NCBI RefSeq assembly: GCF_003626695.1
Contig: NZ_RBAH01000006.1
Span: 248,001 to 312,000, forward strand
From: Paenibacillus ginsengarvi
GTDB taxonomy: Bacteria; Bacillota; Bacilli; Paenibacillales; NBRC-103111
Direction: 5' to 3'
DNA length: 64,000 nucleotides
The notes under the pieces were generated by a model. It searched no databases and had not been told where the DNA came from. It saw only the letters and a program-made list of their open reading frames with translations. Shown in pieces: positions 1 through 7,163 of this stretch (position 1 is the first letter of the stretch; every line of letters begins with the position of its first letter). Position numbers and translations under genes: made by a program.

Positions 1-460
1 CGAGACCGACGAGCTGCAGGGATTGCAGCGCCTTCTCGCGCCGTTCCTTTTTCGGAACACCTTGAATTTCCAGGCCGAATTCGACGTTGGACAAGACCGT
101 CCGATGCGGGAGCAGGGCGAATTTTTGAAACACCATGCCGATCGTTTTGCGCCGCAGCTCGCGCAGTTCGGACGCATTCATCTGCGTAATGGCCTGACCC
201 CGTACGAGTATGTCTCCGGCGGACGGTTCGATCAGACGGTTCAGCAGCCGCACCAGCGTCGATTTTCCGCTGCCGGACAGTCCCATAATGACGAAAATTT
301 CACCTTCGCCGATTTGCAGACTAACCCGATTGACGGCCAGCACGAGCTGCTTCTCTTTTGCCAGCTTTTCTTTGGTCCAGCCTTCGTCCAGCAGCCTCTG
401 CGCCTGCTGCGACCCGGAACCGAACAGCTTGCTGACTTGTTTCAGCTCGATGATTGCCAT
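1..460 (-). CDS. opuAA: Glycine betaine/proline-type ABC transporter ATP-binding subunit (5' part only)
   Basis: The gene runs off the left edge, so only the first ~153 residues are present. The read protein begins MAIIELKQVSKLFG and contains a Walker A motif (GLSGSGKST). It then has the RLIEPSAGDI and MVFQKFALLPHRTV (Q-loop) segments typical of the OpuA/ProV/GbuA quaternary-amine uptake ATPases, whose C-terminal CBS domains would lie outside the window. The family energises uptake of glycine betaine or related osmoprotectants at the membrane. A purine-rich AAGGGGGTG precedes the ATG at 458-460. The gene diverges from a GbsR-type repressor at 700, the usual context for osmoprotectant genes in Bacillales. 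Membrane and binding subunits are presumably downstream, beyond the edge. Confidence 0.9.
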   Translation of the reverse strand, partial: MAIIELKQVSKLFGSGSQQAQRLLDEGWTKEKLAKEKQLVLAVNRVSLQIGEGEIFVIMGLSGSGKSTLVRLLNRLIEPSAGDILVRGQAITQMNASELRELRRKTIGMVFQKFALLPHRTVLSNVEFGLEIQGVPKKERREKALQSLQLVGL

Positions 461-515
461 GCGAGCACCCCCTTATTCGATTGTCATTCACGTCTTCCGT
501 GAAACTTACTGTTCT

Positions 516-545
516 ATTGTAATCCGATGTTGGACATAATTACAA
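516..545 (-). promoter_or_regulatory. Candidate sigma-A promoter for the OpuA-type operon
   Basis: Reading the minus strand, TTGTAA (540-545) is followed after 18 bases by TACAAT (516-521), about 55 bases before the ATP-binding subunit start. It is the only good -35/-10 pair in this leader. Assignment is by eye. Confidence 0.5.
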
Positions 546-567
546 CATAAAAAACTTTATGTATAGA

Positions 568-618
568 ACGTACAGAAAAAACTGTACGTAATTTACGGCC
601 GAATGCTCGCTTATTCGG
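568..618. promoter_or_regulatory. Two palindromes between opuAA and gbsR, candidate GbsR operators
   Basis: ACGTACAG-AAAAAA-CTGTACGT (568-589) is a perfect 8+8 palindrome. Ten bases further lies CCGAAT-N8-ATTCGG (599-618). Both sit between the two divergent promoters, where a repressor could block either one. GbsR proteins are known to repress osmoprotectant genes, but whether these palindromes are its targets is inference. Confidence 0.45.
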
Positions 619-641
619 AAACATCCTGCCGAATCCGTTCC

Positions 642-670
642 TTTACAACAGGAAACGCATCCCATACAAT
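642..670 (+). promoter_or_regulatory. Candidate sigma-A promoter of the GbsR-type regulator
   Basis: TTTACA (642-647), a 17-base spacer and TACAAT (665-670) lie 30 bases before the start codon at 700. The fit to consensus is good. Confidence 0.6.
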
Positions 671-699
671 ACAAATAGAACGATGGGAGGCCGAGAACG

Positions 700-1272
700 A
701 TGCAACCGTTAGACGGGTTGTCCGAACCGCATATCGAAACGATACAAAAAGCCCGGAAACGCATAATCGAAGCGATCGGCAAAAATATGGATTTGTACGG
801 AGTGACGCAATCGGTCGGTCACTTGTATGGCATGCTCTTTTTCTCGGATAAACCGATGACACTAGATGAAATGGGCAAGGAAATGGAAATGAGCAAGACG
901 AGCATGAGCACCGGCGTCCGGATGCTGCTCGATCTGAAGATGGTTCATAAAGTATGGGAGAAGGGCGCCCGCAAAGATTTGTACGAGGCGGAGCCGGACT
1001 GGCACCAGACGTTTACGGACTATTTCGCGATCGAATGGCGGCGGGCGATCGAAGTAAACGTGACCGCGCTTCGCCGGTCGGAGGCCGAGCTGCGGCGCTT
1101 GAGGGAGGCGGAGGCCGAGGGCGGCGACGGGAAGCTGCACGATCTGTTATCCCGCGATTTGGACAAGATCGAGGGTGCCCTGCGGTATTACGACTGGCTG
1201 GATCGTCTGATCGACGTGCTGGAATCCGGGCGCATTTACGAGCTCGTACCGAAAAACGATACTGAAAATTGA
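700..1272 (+). CDS. gbsR: GbsR/MarR-family transcriptional repressor
   Basis: A 190-residue winged-helix protein of the GbsR/OpcR family, a MarR-related group that represses choline or glycine betaine uptake and synthesis genes. The N-terminal helix-turn-helix lies around residues 45-90 (GMLFFSDKPMTLDEMGKEME followed by MSKTSMSTGVRMLLDLKMVHKVW). A helical, charged C-terminal half ending DWLDRLIDVLESGRIYELVP is typical of the family. GGAGG stands nine bases before the ATG. It diverges from an OpuA-type ATPase, so local repression of that operon is the obvious role. The effector (choline or another quaternary amine) cannot be read from sequence. Confidence 0.9.
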   Translation: MQPLDGLSEPHIETIQKARKRIIEAIGKNMDLYGVTQSVGHLYGMLFFSDKPMTLDEMGKEMEMSKTSMSTGVRMLLDLKMVHKVWEKGARKDLYEAEPDWHQTFTDYFAIEWRRAIEVNVTALRRSEAELRRLREAEAEGGDGKLHDLLSRDLDKIEGALRYYDWLDRLIDVLESGRIYELVPKNDTEN

Positions 1273-1276
1273 CAGG

Positions 1277-1314
1277 CGGCAGCCTTCCCTGCGGGGGAGG
1301 AGTGCCGTTTTTTT
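1277..1314 (+). terminator. Intrinsic terminator after gbsR
   Basis: An imperfect hairpin with CGGCA...TGCCG outer arms and CTTCCC/GGGGAGG inner arms is followed by seven Ts, four bases after the gbsR stop. Confidence 0.7.
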
Positions 1315-1403
1315 CAGCGTTGGCGGCTGCCTGCGGAAGCGCCAATTCCGCCGGCGGCCGCTGATGGCGTAGTGTTTCGTCATACCGGTGGCAAAATTTC
1401 GCG

Positions 1404-1427
1404 TTCACTGGTAAACTGGAAAGTGAA
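1404..1427. promoter_or_regulatory. Inverted repeat upstream of the DeoR regulator, candidate operator
   Basis: TTCACT-N12-AGTGAA lies about 80 bases before the DeoR-family gene, followed by A/G-rich GAAACGA-type repeats. Similar GAAACRAA-rich sequence recurs just before the aldolase gene (about 2330-2385). DeoR/FruR proteins usually bind such repeats near their own operons; the link here is inference. Confidence 0.35.
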
Positions 1428-1507
1428 ACGATCAGAAACGAACTGGAACGAACCAAATTATGAAGTTGCCCGCGTGGAACAGAGGGCCGCTATGCAGGAG
1501 GAAACGC

Positions 1508-2281
1508 ATGTTTGCGGAAGAACGGTACTTGCGCATTATGGAACTGGTCAATCGCGACGGGAAAGCGACGGTAGCCGAGCTGAGCGACGCCCTCGGCGTA
1601 TCGCCGGTAACGGTACGGCGCGATCTCGAAAAGCTGGAGGAGAAGGAGCTGCTCGTTCGCACGCACGGCGGGGCGATGGCGCTTCATTCCCGGGTAAGCG
1701 AGGTGGCCCACGAGAAGTCGTTTTCCGAGAAAGAGGAAGCGCTTGTCGCCGAGAAGGAACGGATTGCCGAAGCGGCCGCCAAACTCGTGAACGATGAGGA
1801 TGCGGTGCTGCTGACGGCGGGAACGACCAATATGATGCTGGCCAAAAAGCTGGCCGGCAAAAAAGGGCTCAAGGTCGTTACGAATGCGGCCAACATTGCC
1901 GTGCAGATCGGCAATTACGCCGACTTCGAGGTCATTCTGATCGGCGGCAAGCTGCGGCCGAAGTCGTATGCGCTCGTCGGGCCGCTGGCTGAAAGCACGC
2001 TGGCGAGTATCCGGGTGGACAAGCTGTTTTTGGGCGTGGACGGCTTCGATCTCCGGGAAGGGCTGACGACGCCGAATTTGTCGGAAGCGAATATGGACCG
2101 AAACATGATTTCGATCGCCAAGGAAGTAATCGTCGTCGCGGATCACAGCAAGTTCGGGCGCGTGTTTTTTTCCCATGTGGCGCCGTTATCCGTTGTCCAC
2201 AAAGTGGTGACGAACAGGGAGTTGGATGCCCGCACCTGCGACCGGATACGCGATCTTGGCATTCAGCTCATCGTAACGTAA
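1508..2281 (+). CDS. fruR: DeoR/GlpR-family sugar-phosphate-responsive regulator (FruR-like)
   Basis: A 257-residue DeoR-family repressor. The N-terminal helix-turn-helix (about residues 3-55) reads RYLRIMELVNRDGKATVAEL and then SPVTVRRDLEKLEEKELLVRTHGGA, the DeoR signature. The remainder is the DeoR sensor domain (LLTAGTTNMMLAK, VTNAANIAVQI, LIGGKLRPKSYALVGPLAE, FLGVDGF), which binds phosphorylated sugars. The start at 1508 is chosen because GCAGGAGG precedes it; an upstream ATG would add a basic tail without a binding site. It leads a set with a class II aldolase and a PfkB kinase, so a phosphorylated ketohexose is the likely inducer. Confidence 0.88.
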   Translation: MFAEERYLRIMELVNRDGKATVAELSDALGVSPVTVRRDLEKLEEKELLVRTHGGAMALHSRVSEVAHEKSFSEKEEALVAEKERIAEAAAKLVNDEDAVLLTAGTTNMMLAKKLAGKKGLKVVTNAANIAVQIGNYADFEVILIGGKLRPKSYALVGPLAESTLASIRVDKLFLGVDGFDLREGLTTPNLSEANMDRNMISIAKEVIVVADHSKFGRVFFSHVAPLSVVHKVVTNRELDARTCDRIRDLGIQLIVT

Positions 2282-2396
2282 ACTGCGGGCTGCAAAAAAT
2301 AAATTGTCACCGTTTAAAGGATCGGCTACAATAGAAAAAGAAACAAAACGAAACGAAATAGTCGAAAAAGAAACAGAACTTTGGGAGGAACTCATT

Positions 2397-3263
2397 ATGC
2401 CACTTGTATCGTCCACCCCTATGCTTCAAGCTGCTCGCGCCGGCGGGTATTGTATCGGCGCTTTCAACGTACACACGCTGGAGATGCTTCAAGCCGTCGT
2501 AGAAGCGGCCGTCGAGACGGAATCCCCGCTGATCATTCAGTCCACCGTCGGCACGGTTAAGCATTTGGGTCCGGAATATATTGCCGCCGCCGCTACGGTT
2601 GCCTCCAATATGAATCGCATTCCGATCGCGCTTCACCTCGATCACTGTACCGAATTCGACCTGATCGTCCGCTGTATCCGCGCGGGTTATACATCGGTTA
2701 TGATCGACGCCTCGCATTCCCCGTTCGACGAGAACGTAAGACAGACGCAGCGCGTTGTGGAAGTAGCGCGGCCGGCAGGCGTCAACGTGGAAGCCGAGCT
2801 AGGCAAGGTAGGCGGCGTCGAAGACGAAATCGTCGTTGCCGATAACGAGGCGCTTATGGCCGATCCGGAGGAATGCGTGAAATTTGTCGAGCTGACGGGC
2901 GTACCTACGCTTGCTCCGGCGATCGGCACGGCGCACGGCATCTACAAGGGCGAGCCGAAAATCGACTTCGACCGGATCAAGCGGATCGCTTCGCTTGTGG
3001 ACGTGCCGCTCGTGCTTCACGGCGGATCGGGTATACCGGAAGAGCAAGTGCGCCGGGCTGTCTCGCTCGGAATGGCGAAGATGAACGTGGCGACCGAGCT
3101 GCGGATCGTATTCTCCGATGCGATCAAAGCGATTTTCGCGCAAAATCCGGAAGAAAACGACCCGCGGAAATATATGGTTCCAGCCAAAAAAGCGCTCAAG
3201 GAAGCGGCGATCGAAAAAATGCGTCTGTGCGGCAGCTTCGGCAAAGCAAAAGATTTCCGTTAA
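2397..3263 (+). CDS. Class II ketose-bisphosphate aldolase
   Basis: A 288-residue zinc-dependent aldolase that cleaves fructose-1,6- or tagatose-1,6-bisphosphate to dihydroxyacetone phosphate and glyceraldehyde 3-phosphate in the cytosol. The N-terminus (LLQAARAGGYCIGAFNVHTLEM-like), HLDHC at about residues 83-87 (zinc ligand and catalytic Asp), EAELGKVGGVED, the zinc-binding GTAHGIYKGEP and the phosphate-binding LVLHGGSGIP and MAKMNVATE segments are all visible. GGGAGGAA precedes the ATG at 2397. Its position between a DeoR regulator and a PfkB kinase fits a GatY/KbaY-like catabolic aldolase better than the glycolytic FbaA, but sequence alone does not settle fructose versus tagatose. Confidence 0.88.
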   Translation: MPLVSSTPMLQAARAGGYCIGAFNVHTLEMLQAVVEAAVETESPLIIQSTVGTVKHLGPEYIAAAATVASNMNRIPIALHLDHCTEFDLIVRCIRAGYTSVMIDASHSPFDENVRQTQRVVEVARPAGVNVEAELGKVGGVEDEIVVADNEALMADPEECVKFVELTGVPTLAPAIGTAHGIYKGEPKIDFDRIKRIASLVDVPLVLHGGSGIPEEQVRRAVSLGMAKMNVATELRIVFSDAIKAIFAQNPEENDPRKYMVPAKKALKEAAIEKMRLCGSFGKAKDFR

Positions 3264-3296
3264 TCGAATTCGGGAAAGCAAAGGATGCGGCGACGA

Positions 3297-4238
3297 ATGT
3301 CTCTACTTACAACCGTAACGTTAAATGCGGCCATCGATAAAACGTATGTGATGGAATCATTCCCGCTCGGCAAAGTATCGCGCGTCGCCGAGATGATTAG
3401 CGTGCCCGGGGGCAAAGGCATCAATGTGGCGCGAGTGGCGAAGCAGCTCGGTGGCGCCGTTAAGGCGACCGGATTTGTCGGCGGCAGCAACGGTCAGTTT
3501 ATCGTAAACGAGATGACGAAAGCCGGACTCGATAACGATTTCGTCGCGGTCGATGGCGAATCGCGTCTGTGCCTGAACATGATCGACAAAAGTACCGGCA
3601 CGTCCACGGAAGTGCTGGAGCAGGGGACGGTGCTGACAGCAGCCGCTATAGAAGCGATGAAGGCCAAGGTGAAGCAGCTTGCGGCGGAATCGGCGATTGT
3701 CGCTTTTTCCGGCAGTTTGCCTAAGGGCGCGCCGTCCTCGCTGTATGCGGAGCTGATCGGGATTGCGAAAGCCGAAGGGGCCAAAACCTTCCTGGATACA
3801 AGCGGAGATGCGCTGGTGGAAGGTGTCCGGGCCAATCCGTTCTTCATTAAGCCGAATGAGGATGAGATCGAGAAGCTGCTTGGAGGGCGGAAGCCGGAGC
3901 GGGAATCGGATCTGCACGATGGCGTGAAACAGTTGATGGAGATGGGGATCGGCTGCGTGGTCGTCACGCTTGGGGCGAGCGGTTCGCTGGCTGGATATGA
4001 CGACAGGCTGTATCGCATCAGGGCGCCGCGGATCGAGGCGGTTAATCCGGTGGGCAGCGGCGATTCGTTCGTGGCCGGGATGGCGGTCGCCTTAGCGGCG
4101 GGCCGTTCGATCGAGCAGGCGCTTCGTCTGGCGACGGCGGCCGGAACGGCGAACGCGCTGAATGCGCAGGCCGGGCACGTCGTCGAAGCGGACATCGATC
4201 GTCTGCTGGAGCAGGTACAGATCGAAGCGATTGACTGA
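3297..4238 (+). CDS. PfkB-family 1-phosphofructokinase / tagatose-6-phosphate kinase
   Basis: A 313-residue ribokinase-fold kinase of the hexose-phosphate type (FruK/LacC). Visible are TVTLNAAIDKTYV at the N-terminus, GGKGINVARVAKQLGG (substrate-site glycine motif), FSGSLPKG, FIKPNEDEIEKLLG, VVTLGASGSL and the C-terminal NPVGSGDSFVAGMA motif with catalytic Asp. It would phosphorylate fructose 1-phosphate or tagatose 6-phosphate, whose product feeds the aldolase 34 bases upstream. An ATG at 3285 is also in frame, but AAGGA spacing and family alignment favour 3297. No PTS gene follows, unlike the usual fruRKA operon. Confidence 0.85.
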   Translation: MSLLTTVTLNAAIDKTYVMESFPLGKVSRVAEMISVPGGKGINVARVAKQLGGAVKATGFVGGSNGQFIVNEMTKAGLDNDFVAVDGESRLCLNMIDKSTGTSTEVLEQGTVLTAAAIEAMKAKVKQLAAESAIVAFSGSLPKGAPSSLYAELIGIAKAEGAKTFLDTSGDALVEGVRANPFFIKPNEDEIEKLLGGRKPERESDLHDGVKQLMEMGIGCVVVTLGASGSLAGYDDRLYRIRAPRIEAVNPVGSGDSFVAGMAVALAAGRSIEQALRLATAAGTANALNAQAGHVVEADIDRLLEQVQIEAID

Positions 4239-4275
4239 TTCCAAGTTTTGGAACTATTCCTTTTTATATGCCAAG

Positions 4276-4299
4276 GCCGGTCGATGACCGGCTTCTTTT
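4276..4299 (+). terminator. Intrinsic terminator of the aldolase/kinase set
   Basis: A perfect GCCGGTC-GAT-GACCGGC hairpin is followed by TTCTTTT, 37 bases after the kinase stop. Confidence 0.85.
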
Positions 4300-4419
4300 G
4301 TATGGAATTGCGCCGAAAGTCCCTTAAAAAAACTTTTTCTCTAAAGGAAAGCATGTTAATATGGAATATAGCGCGAGAAAATGGACAAAGCTGAACGAAA
4401 CAGGGGGGATTTGCTTTTG

Positions 4420-4806
4420 TTGAAGAGAACGTTGATAGGTCTTATCCGCAGTCACGAAGTAACGGGCGACAAAGCAAGAGATCCGGCGCTCAAGACGAGG
4501 TACTACAAGCTTTCCAAGGACAAGCTTTGGGAGGAAGTGACATCGCTTCTTAAAAAGCTGCCGAAATATACCCTTCTGCACGAAGTGAAAAATGTCGGAG
4601 AAATTGTCGTCACGAAACGGACGATGACAGGCCGGACTCAAGATATAACGATCACCTTGTTCTCGATCAACCCGATAAAATCCGCAGTCGATATTTACTC
4701 GGCATCCCGCGGTTCGCTCGGCGATCTCGGATCGAATTACCGAACGATCATGGAATTGTTCAAACTGCTCGATCAGAGGCTGTCTACCTATAAATCGGAC
4801 AATTAA
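4420..4806 (+). CDS. DUF1499-like protein
   Basis: About 128 residues read from a TTG start at 4420, which has AGGGGGG ten bases upstream; an ATG at 4381 in the same frame lacks a binding site. The protein is soluble, with no signal peptide. Its second half (ITLFSINPIKSAVDIYSASR, then GSLGDLGSNYRTIMELFKLLDQ) resembles the conserved core of DUF1499 proteins, where a SASRxGxxDxGxNxxR pattern is typical. No function is known to me for that family. It is a single gene between two terminators. The family assignment is from memory of the motif. Confidence 0.7.
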   Translation: MKRTLIGLIRSHEVTGDKARDPALKTRYYKLSKDKLWEEVTSLLKKLPKYTLLHEVKNVGEIVVTKRTMTGRTQDITITLFSINPIKSAVDIYSASRGSLGDLGSNYRTIMELFKLLDQRLSTYKSDN

Positions 4807-4813
4807 AATGAAA

Positions 4814-4850
4814 AAGCGGCGGGAATCGGATTCCCGGCCGCTTTCTTCTT
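4814..4850. terminator. Bidirectional terminator between the DUF1499-like gene and tpx
   Basis: Arms AAGCGGC and GCCGCTT enclose a second stem GGGAATC/GATTCCC. Runs of T follow on the plus strand and of A precede on the minus-strand side, serving both convergent genes. Confidence 0.8.
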
Positions 4851-4862
4851 ATGTATCGAAAC

Positions 4863-5360
4863 TTATGCCAGCGCTTTGACAGCGTTAAGGGCAGCTTCGT
4901 AATTCGGATGCTCGGTCATTTCGCCGAGGTATTCGACATATTGCACAGTGTCGTTTGCGTCGATGACGAAGATCGAACGCATGAGCAATTGGAACTCCTC
5001 GATCAGAACGCCATATGCTTGTCCGAACGACTTGGCTTTGTAGTCGGACAATGTTTCCACTTTGTCCACGCCGGCAGCGCCGCACCAGCGGGCTTGAGCG
5101 AACGGCAGATCGACGCTGATCGTCAGAATGGCGACGTTGTCGCCAAGGCTTGCAGCCTCTTCGTTGAAACGGCGCGTTTGTTGATCGCATACGCCCGTGT
5201 CGAGAGAAGGCACGACGCTAATCAGCTTGATTTTGCCTGCATAGTCGGCGAGCGTTACATCGGTCAGCAAGTTTTTGCTTACCGTGAAGTTTGGAGCTTT
5301 GTCGCCCACGTTAACTTGCGTGCCGACCAGTGTGATCGGATTGCCTTTAAATGTTGCCAT
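4863..5360 (-). CDS. tpx: Thiol peroxidase (atypical 2-Cys peroxiredoxin)
   Basis: A 165-residue Tpx that reduces H2O2 and organic hydroperoxides in the cytosol, recycled by thioredoxin. The peroxidatic cysteine is C58 in [14 protein letters not shown] and the resolving cysteine C93 in [11 protein letters not shown], the Tpx arrangement. The N-terminal [22 protein letters not shown] and the internal VPSLDTGVC block are diagnostic, and the length is standard. AGGAGG lies before the ATG at 5358-5360. It is monocistronic. Confidence 0.96.
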   Translation of the reverse strand: MATFKGNPITLVGTQVNVGDKAPNFTVSKNLLTDVTLADYAGKIKLISVVPSLDTGVCDQQTRRFNEEAASLGDNVAILTISVDLPFAQARWCGAAGVDKVETLSDYKAKSFGQAYGVLIEEFQLLMRSIFVIDANDTVQYVEYLGEMTEHPNYEAALNAVKALA

Positions 5361-5539
5361 GTAATTTCATCCTCCTACCGAATGAGAGAGTTAACATCGT
5401 CACCGCCTCTAATTATATCGGAAGGTTGTTGCGGTTGTCCAATAAATCGCCTTTTTCAAATGGGTAAAATCGTATATGTATGCAACCGCCCCGCAGGGCG
5501 ATTGTTTGGCTGCGAAAACGCCTTGACCGGTATTTGCGT

Positions 5540-6058
5540 TTAGACTTCGTCGCGAGCCCGGCCGCGTCCGAACAATCCGGCAAGTCCGATCAAGCCGAGA
5601 AGGCCCAACCAGCTCCAGTTTGTCGTATTGGCGTTGTTTGCATAAGCGCGATAGTTCTTCACCGTATAGCCGTCTGTTCCTGTGCGGTAATTGTCGGTCG
5701 TGTGAGCTCTCGTGGTCGTACCAGTAGTTGTACCAGTTGTACCGGTCGTACTGGTAGTGCCGGTTGTACCAGTAGTTGTACCAGTTGTACCTGTCATACC
5801 GGTAGTGCCGGTCGTACCCGTCATATCGGTCGTGCTTCGGTTGCCGAGAGGGTAGACGCTAGTATCCGTGGTGCCGATCGGATTTGTCATGCTGTTCGAC
5901 GTCGTGTTGTGCATAGAGCCATACACGCCCGGCGTCGTTGCCGAGTTCGGCGTCGTTGTGGTGGACGGTGTCGTCGCTGTCGAATCCATAGCCAAAACCG
6001 GAACTGCGGATAACGTCAATGCTGCGGCAAGAGCGAGAGAAGCTGCTGCTTTTTTCAA
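5540..6058 (-). CDS. Secreted Thr/Gly-rich WGxxGxxG-CTERM-type protein
   Basis: About 172 residues from a TTG start at 6056-6058, chosen because AGGAG lies eight bases upstream and the next residues form a clean signal peptide (KKAAASLALAAALTLSAVPVLAM). The mature region is almost entirely Thr, Gly, Met and Ser, with tandem TTGTTG/MTG repeats between about residues 75 and 115. The C-terminus carries Trp followed by a Leu/Gly hydrophobic segment (WSWLGLLGLIGLAGLFG) and a basic RGRARDEV tail, matching the WGxxGxxG C-terminal signal seen in secreted Bacillales proteins, whose handling is not well understood. No catalytic motif is seen; an envelope or spore-surface role is a guess. Confidence 0.72.
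   Translation of the reverse strand: MKKAAASLALAAALTLSAVPVLAMDSTATTPSTTTTPNSATTPGVYGSMHNTTSNSMTNPIGTTDTSVYPLGNRSTTDMTGTTGTTGMTGTTGTTTGTTGTTSTTGTTGTTTGTTTRAHTTDNYRTGTDGYTVKNYRAYANNANTTNWSWLGLLGLIGLAGLFGRGRARDEV
5706..5832. repeat. Degenerate short tandem repeat inside the Thr/Gly protein gene
   Basis: About fourteen imperfect 9-base units of the form TGTACCRGT/AGTGCCGGT encode alternating Thr-Thr-Gly and Met-Thr-Gly. Such arrays change copy number easily, so repeat length may vary between strains. Confidence 0.75.
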
Positions 6059-6155
6059 GTCGTCAACTCCTGTTCGGTAAGGTGTAATTACAACGTTATA
6101 TTCTGTAGACGACCGCTTATCTATGTGTGCCTGTTGCTGCAAACAGCGGGACAAC

Positions 6156-6359
6156 TTACCGTCTTCCCATTTCTGTTTCCCGTTCGTTGCCAGTAGTGTC
6201 GTCGCTTGTTCCGATCGCATACATGTCGTTTAATTGTTCGTGCGTGATCGCAATACCTTGAGCCGTTTCGGAGGAACTTTCGTAATCGGAAACGTTGAAA
6301 TGATGCGTTGCAACTTCTGCCGCATGTTCGTTTAAGCTTTTTTTCGCTTCGTCTGTCAT
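6156..6359 (-). CDS. YozQ-like small protein (DUF4025)
   Basis: A 67-residue soluble, acidic protein. The central segment (FNVSDYESSSETAQGIAITH then EQLNDMYAIGTSD) resembles the DUF4025/YozQ pattern DY.S.DE.A.G.A.THEQ..D.Y..GT. AAGGAG lies before the ATG at 6357-6359. No function is established. It lies upstream of and parallel to the secreted Thr/Gly gene, about 100 bases away. Confidence 0.7.
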   Translation of the reverse strand: MTDEAKKSLNEHAAEVATHHFNVSDYESSSETAQGIAITHEQLNDMYAIGTSDDTTGNERETEMGRR

Positions 6360-6504
6360 AGGTTATAAACTCCTTTCGCTTATAGCTTCCCACCGGATTC
6401 GGTCATTATTCCGCCGCCTGCAAAGCGTATTTGGCTTACGGCGGATGCATGTTGTATGATAGGGGAGATACAATCGAACCTGCGGGTTTTACGGGGGATA
6501 GGTT

Positions 6505-7107
6505 ATGCTTTTTTTAAGATACGAAAATTTTAAACAGTATACGCGCTGGTATCCGATTACAACTGCCGTATTGGCGATACAGCTGATCATGTACGTATGG
6601 ATGGAATTCGCAGGCGGTACGAAAAATATCGAGACGCTTGTCCGCTTCGGGGCGCTTGTGAACGATTCCCCTTATTCGGGAGAGTATTGGCGGTATTTAG
6701 CGTCGATGTTTCTGCACAGCGGCTTCGATCATCTGCTGTTTAACAGCTTCTCGTTGTTTGTGTTCGCGCCTCCGCTGGAGCGCATGCTCGGCAAGTGGAA
6801 ATATATGCTATTTTATTTGGGCAGCGGGTTTATCGCCAATCTGGCGACGATCCTGTTCTACAAAGGACCGGATACGATCGTATCCGTTGGCGCGTCCGGG
6901 GCCATCTACGGAGTTTTTGCGGCGTATTTGTTCATCTTCCTGTTCTTCCGCAAAGCGCTCGACAAGCAGTCGTCCTCGACGATCATAACGATCGTCGTCG
7001 TCGGATTCATTTATACGTTTCTCATCCCCCAAGTCAATTATTATGCGCATATCGGCGGCTTCATTGGAGGGTTTCTGCTGTTTACGCCACTGCTGCGCAG
7101 GCGGTAG
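6505..7107 (+). CDS. Rhomboid-family intramembrane serine protease
   Basis: A 200-residue polytopic protein with about six membrane helices. The catalytic serine is S131 in VSVGASGAIYG and the partner histidine H182 in NYYAHIGGFIGGF. The upstream FLHSGFDHLLFNSFSL supplies the oxyanion-region His and Asn. Rhomboids cleave transmembrane helices within the bilayer. This is the minimal bacterial six-helix form, with no extra cytosolic domain, unlike B. subtilis GluP, which has a TPR extension. No substrate can be inferred from neighbours. GGGGGATAGGTT precedes the ATG. Confidence 0.92.
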   Translation: MLFLRYENFKQYTRWYPITTAVLAIQLIMYVWMEFAGGTKNIETLVRFGALVNDSPYSGEYWRYLASMFLHSGFDHLLFNSFSLFVFAPPLERMLGKWKYMLFYLGSGFIANLATILFYKGPDTIVSVGASGAIYGVFAAYLFIFLFFRKALDKQSSSTIITIVVVGFIYTFLIPQVNYYAHIGGFIGGFLLFTPLLRRR

Positions 7108-7163
7108 GCGTCTTCTGACCGGGAAACAGAGCGAACGAAGAGATGGGCTGGAGGAGAACCGCA

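Noticed and set aside
5480..6013. A 177-codon Cys/Arg/Ser-rich frame on the plus strand
   Set aside because: It is the shadow of the Thr/Gly repeat gene read on the other strand; the minus-strand frame has a signal peptide and binding site.
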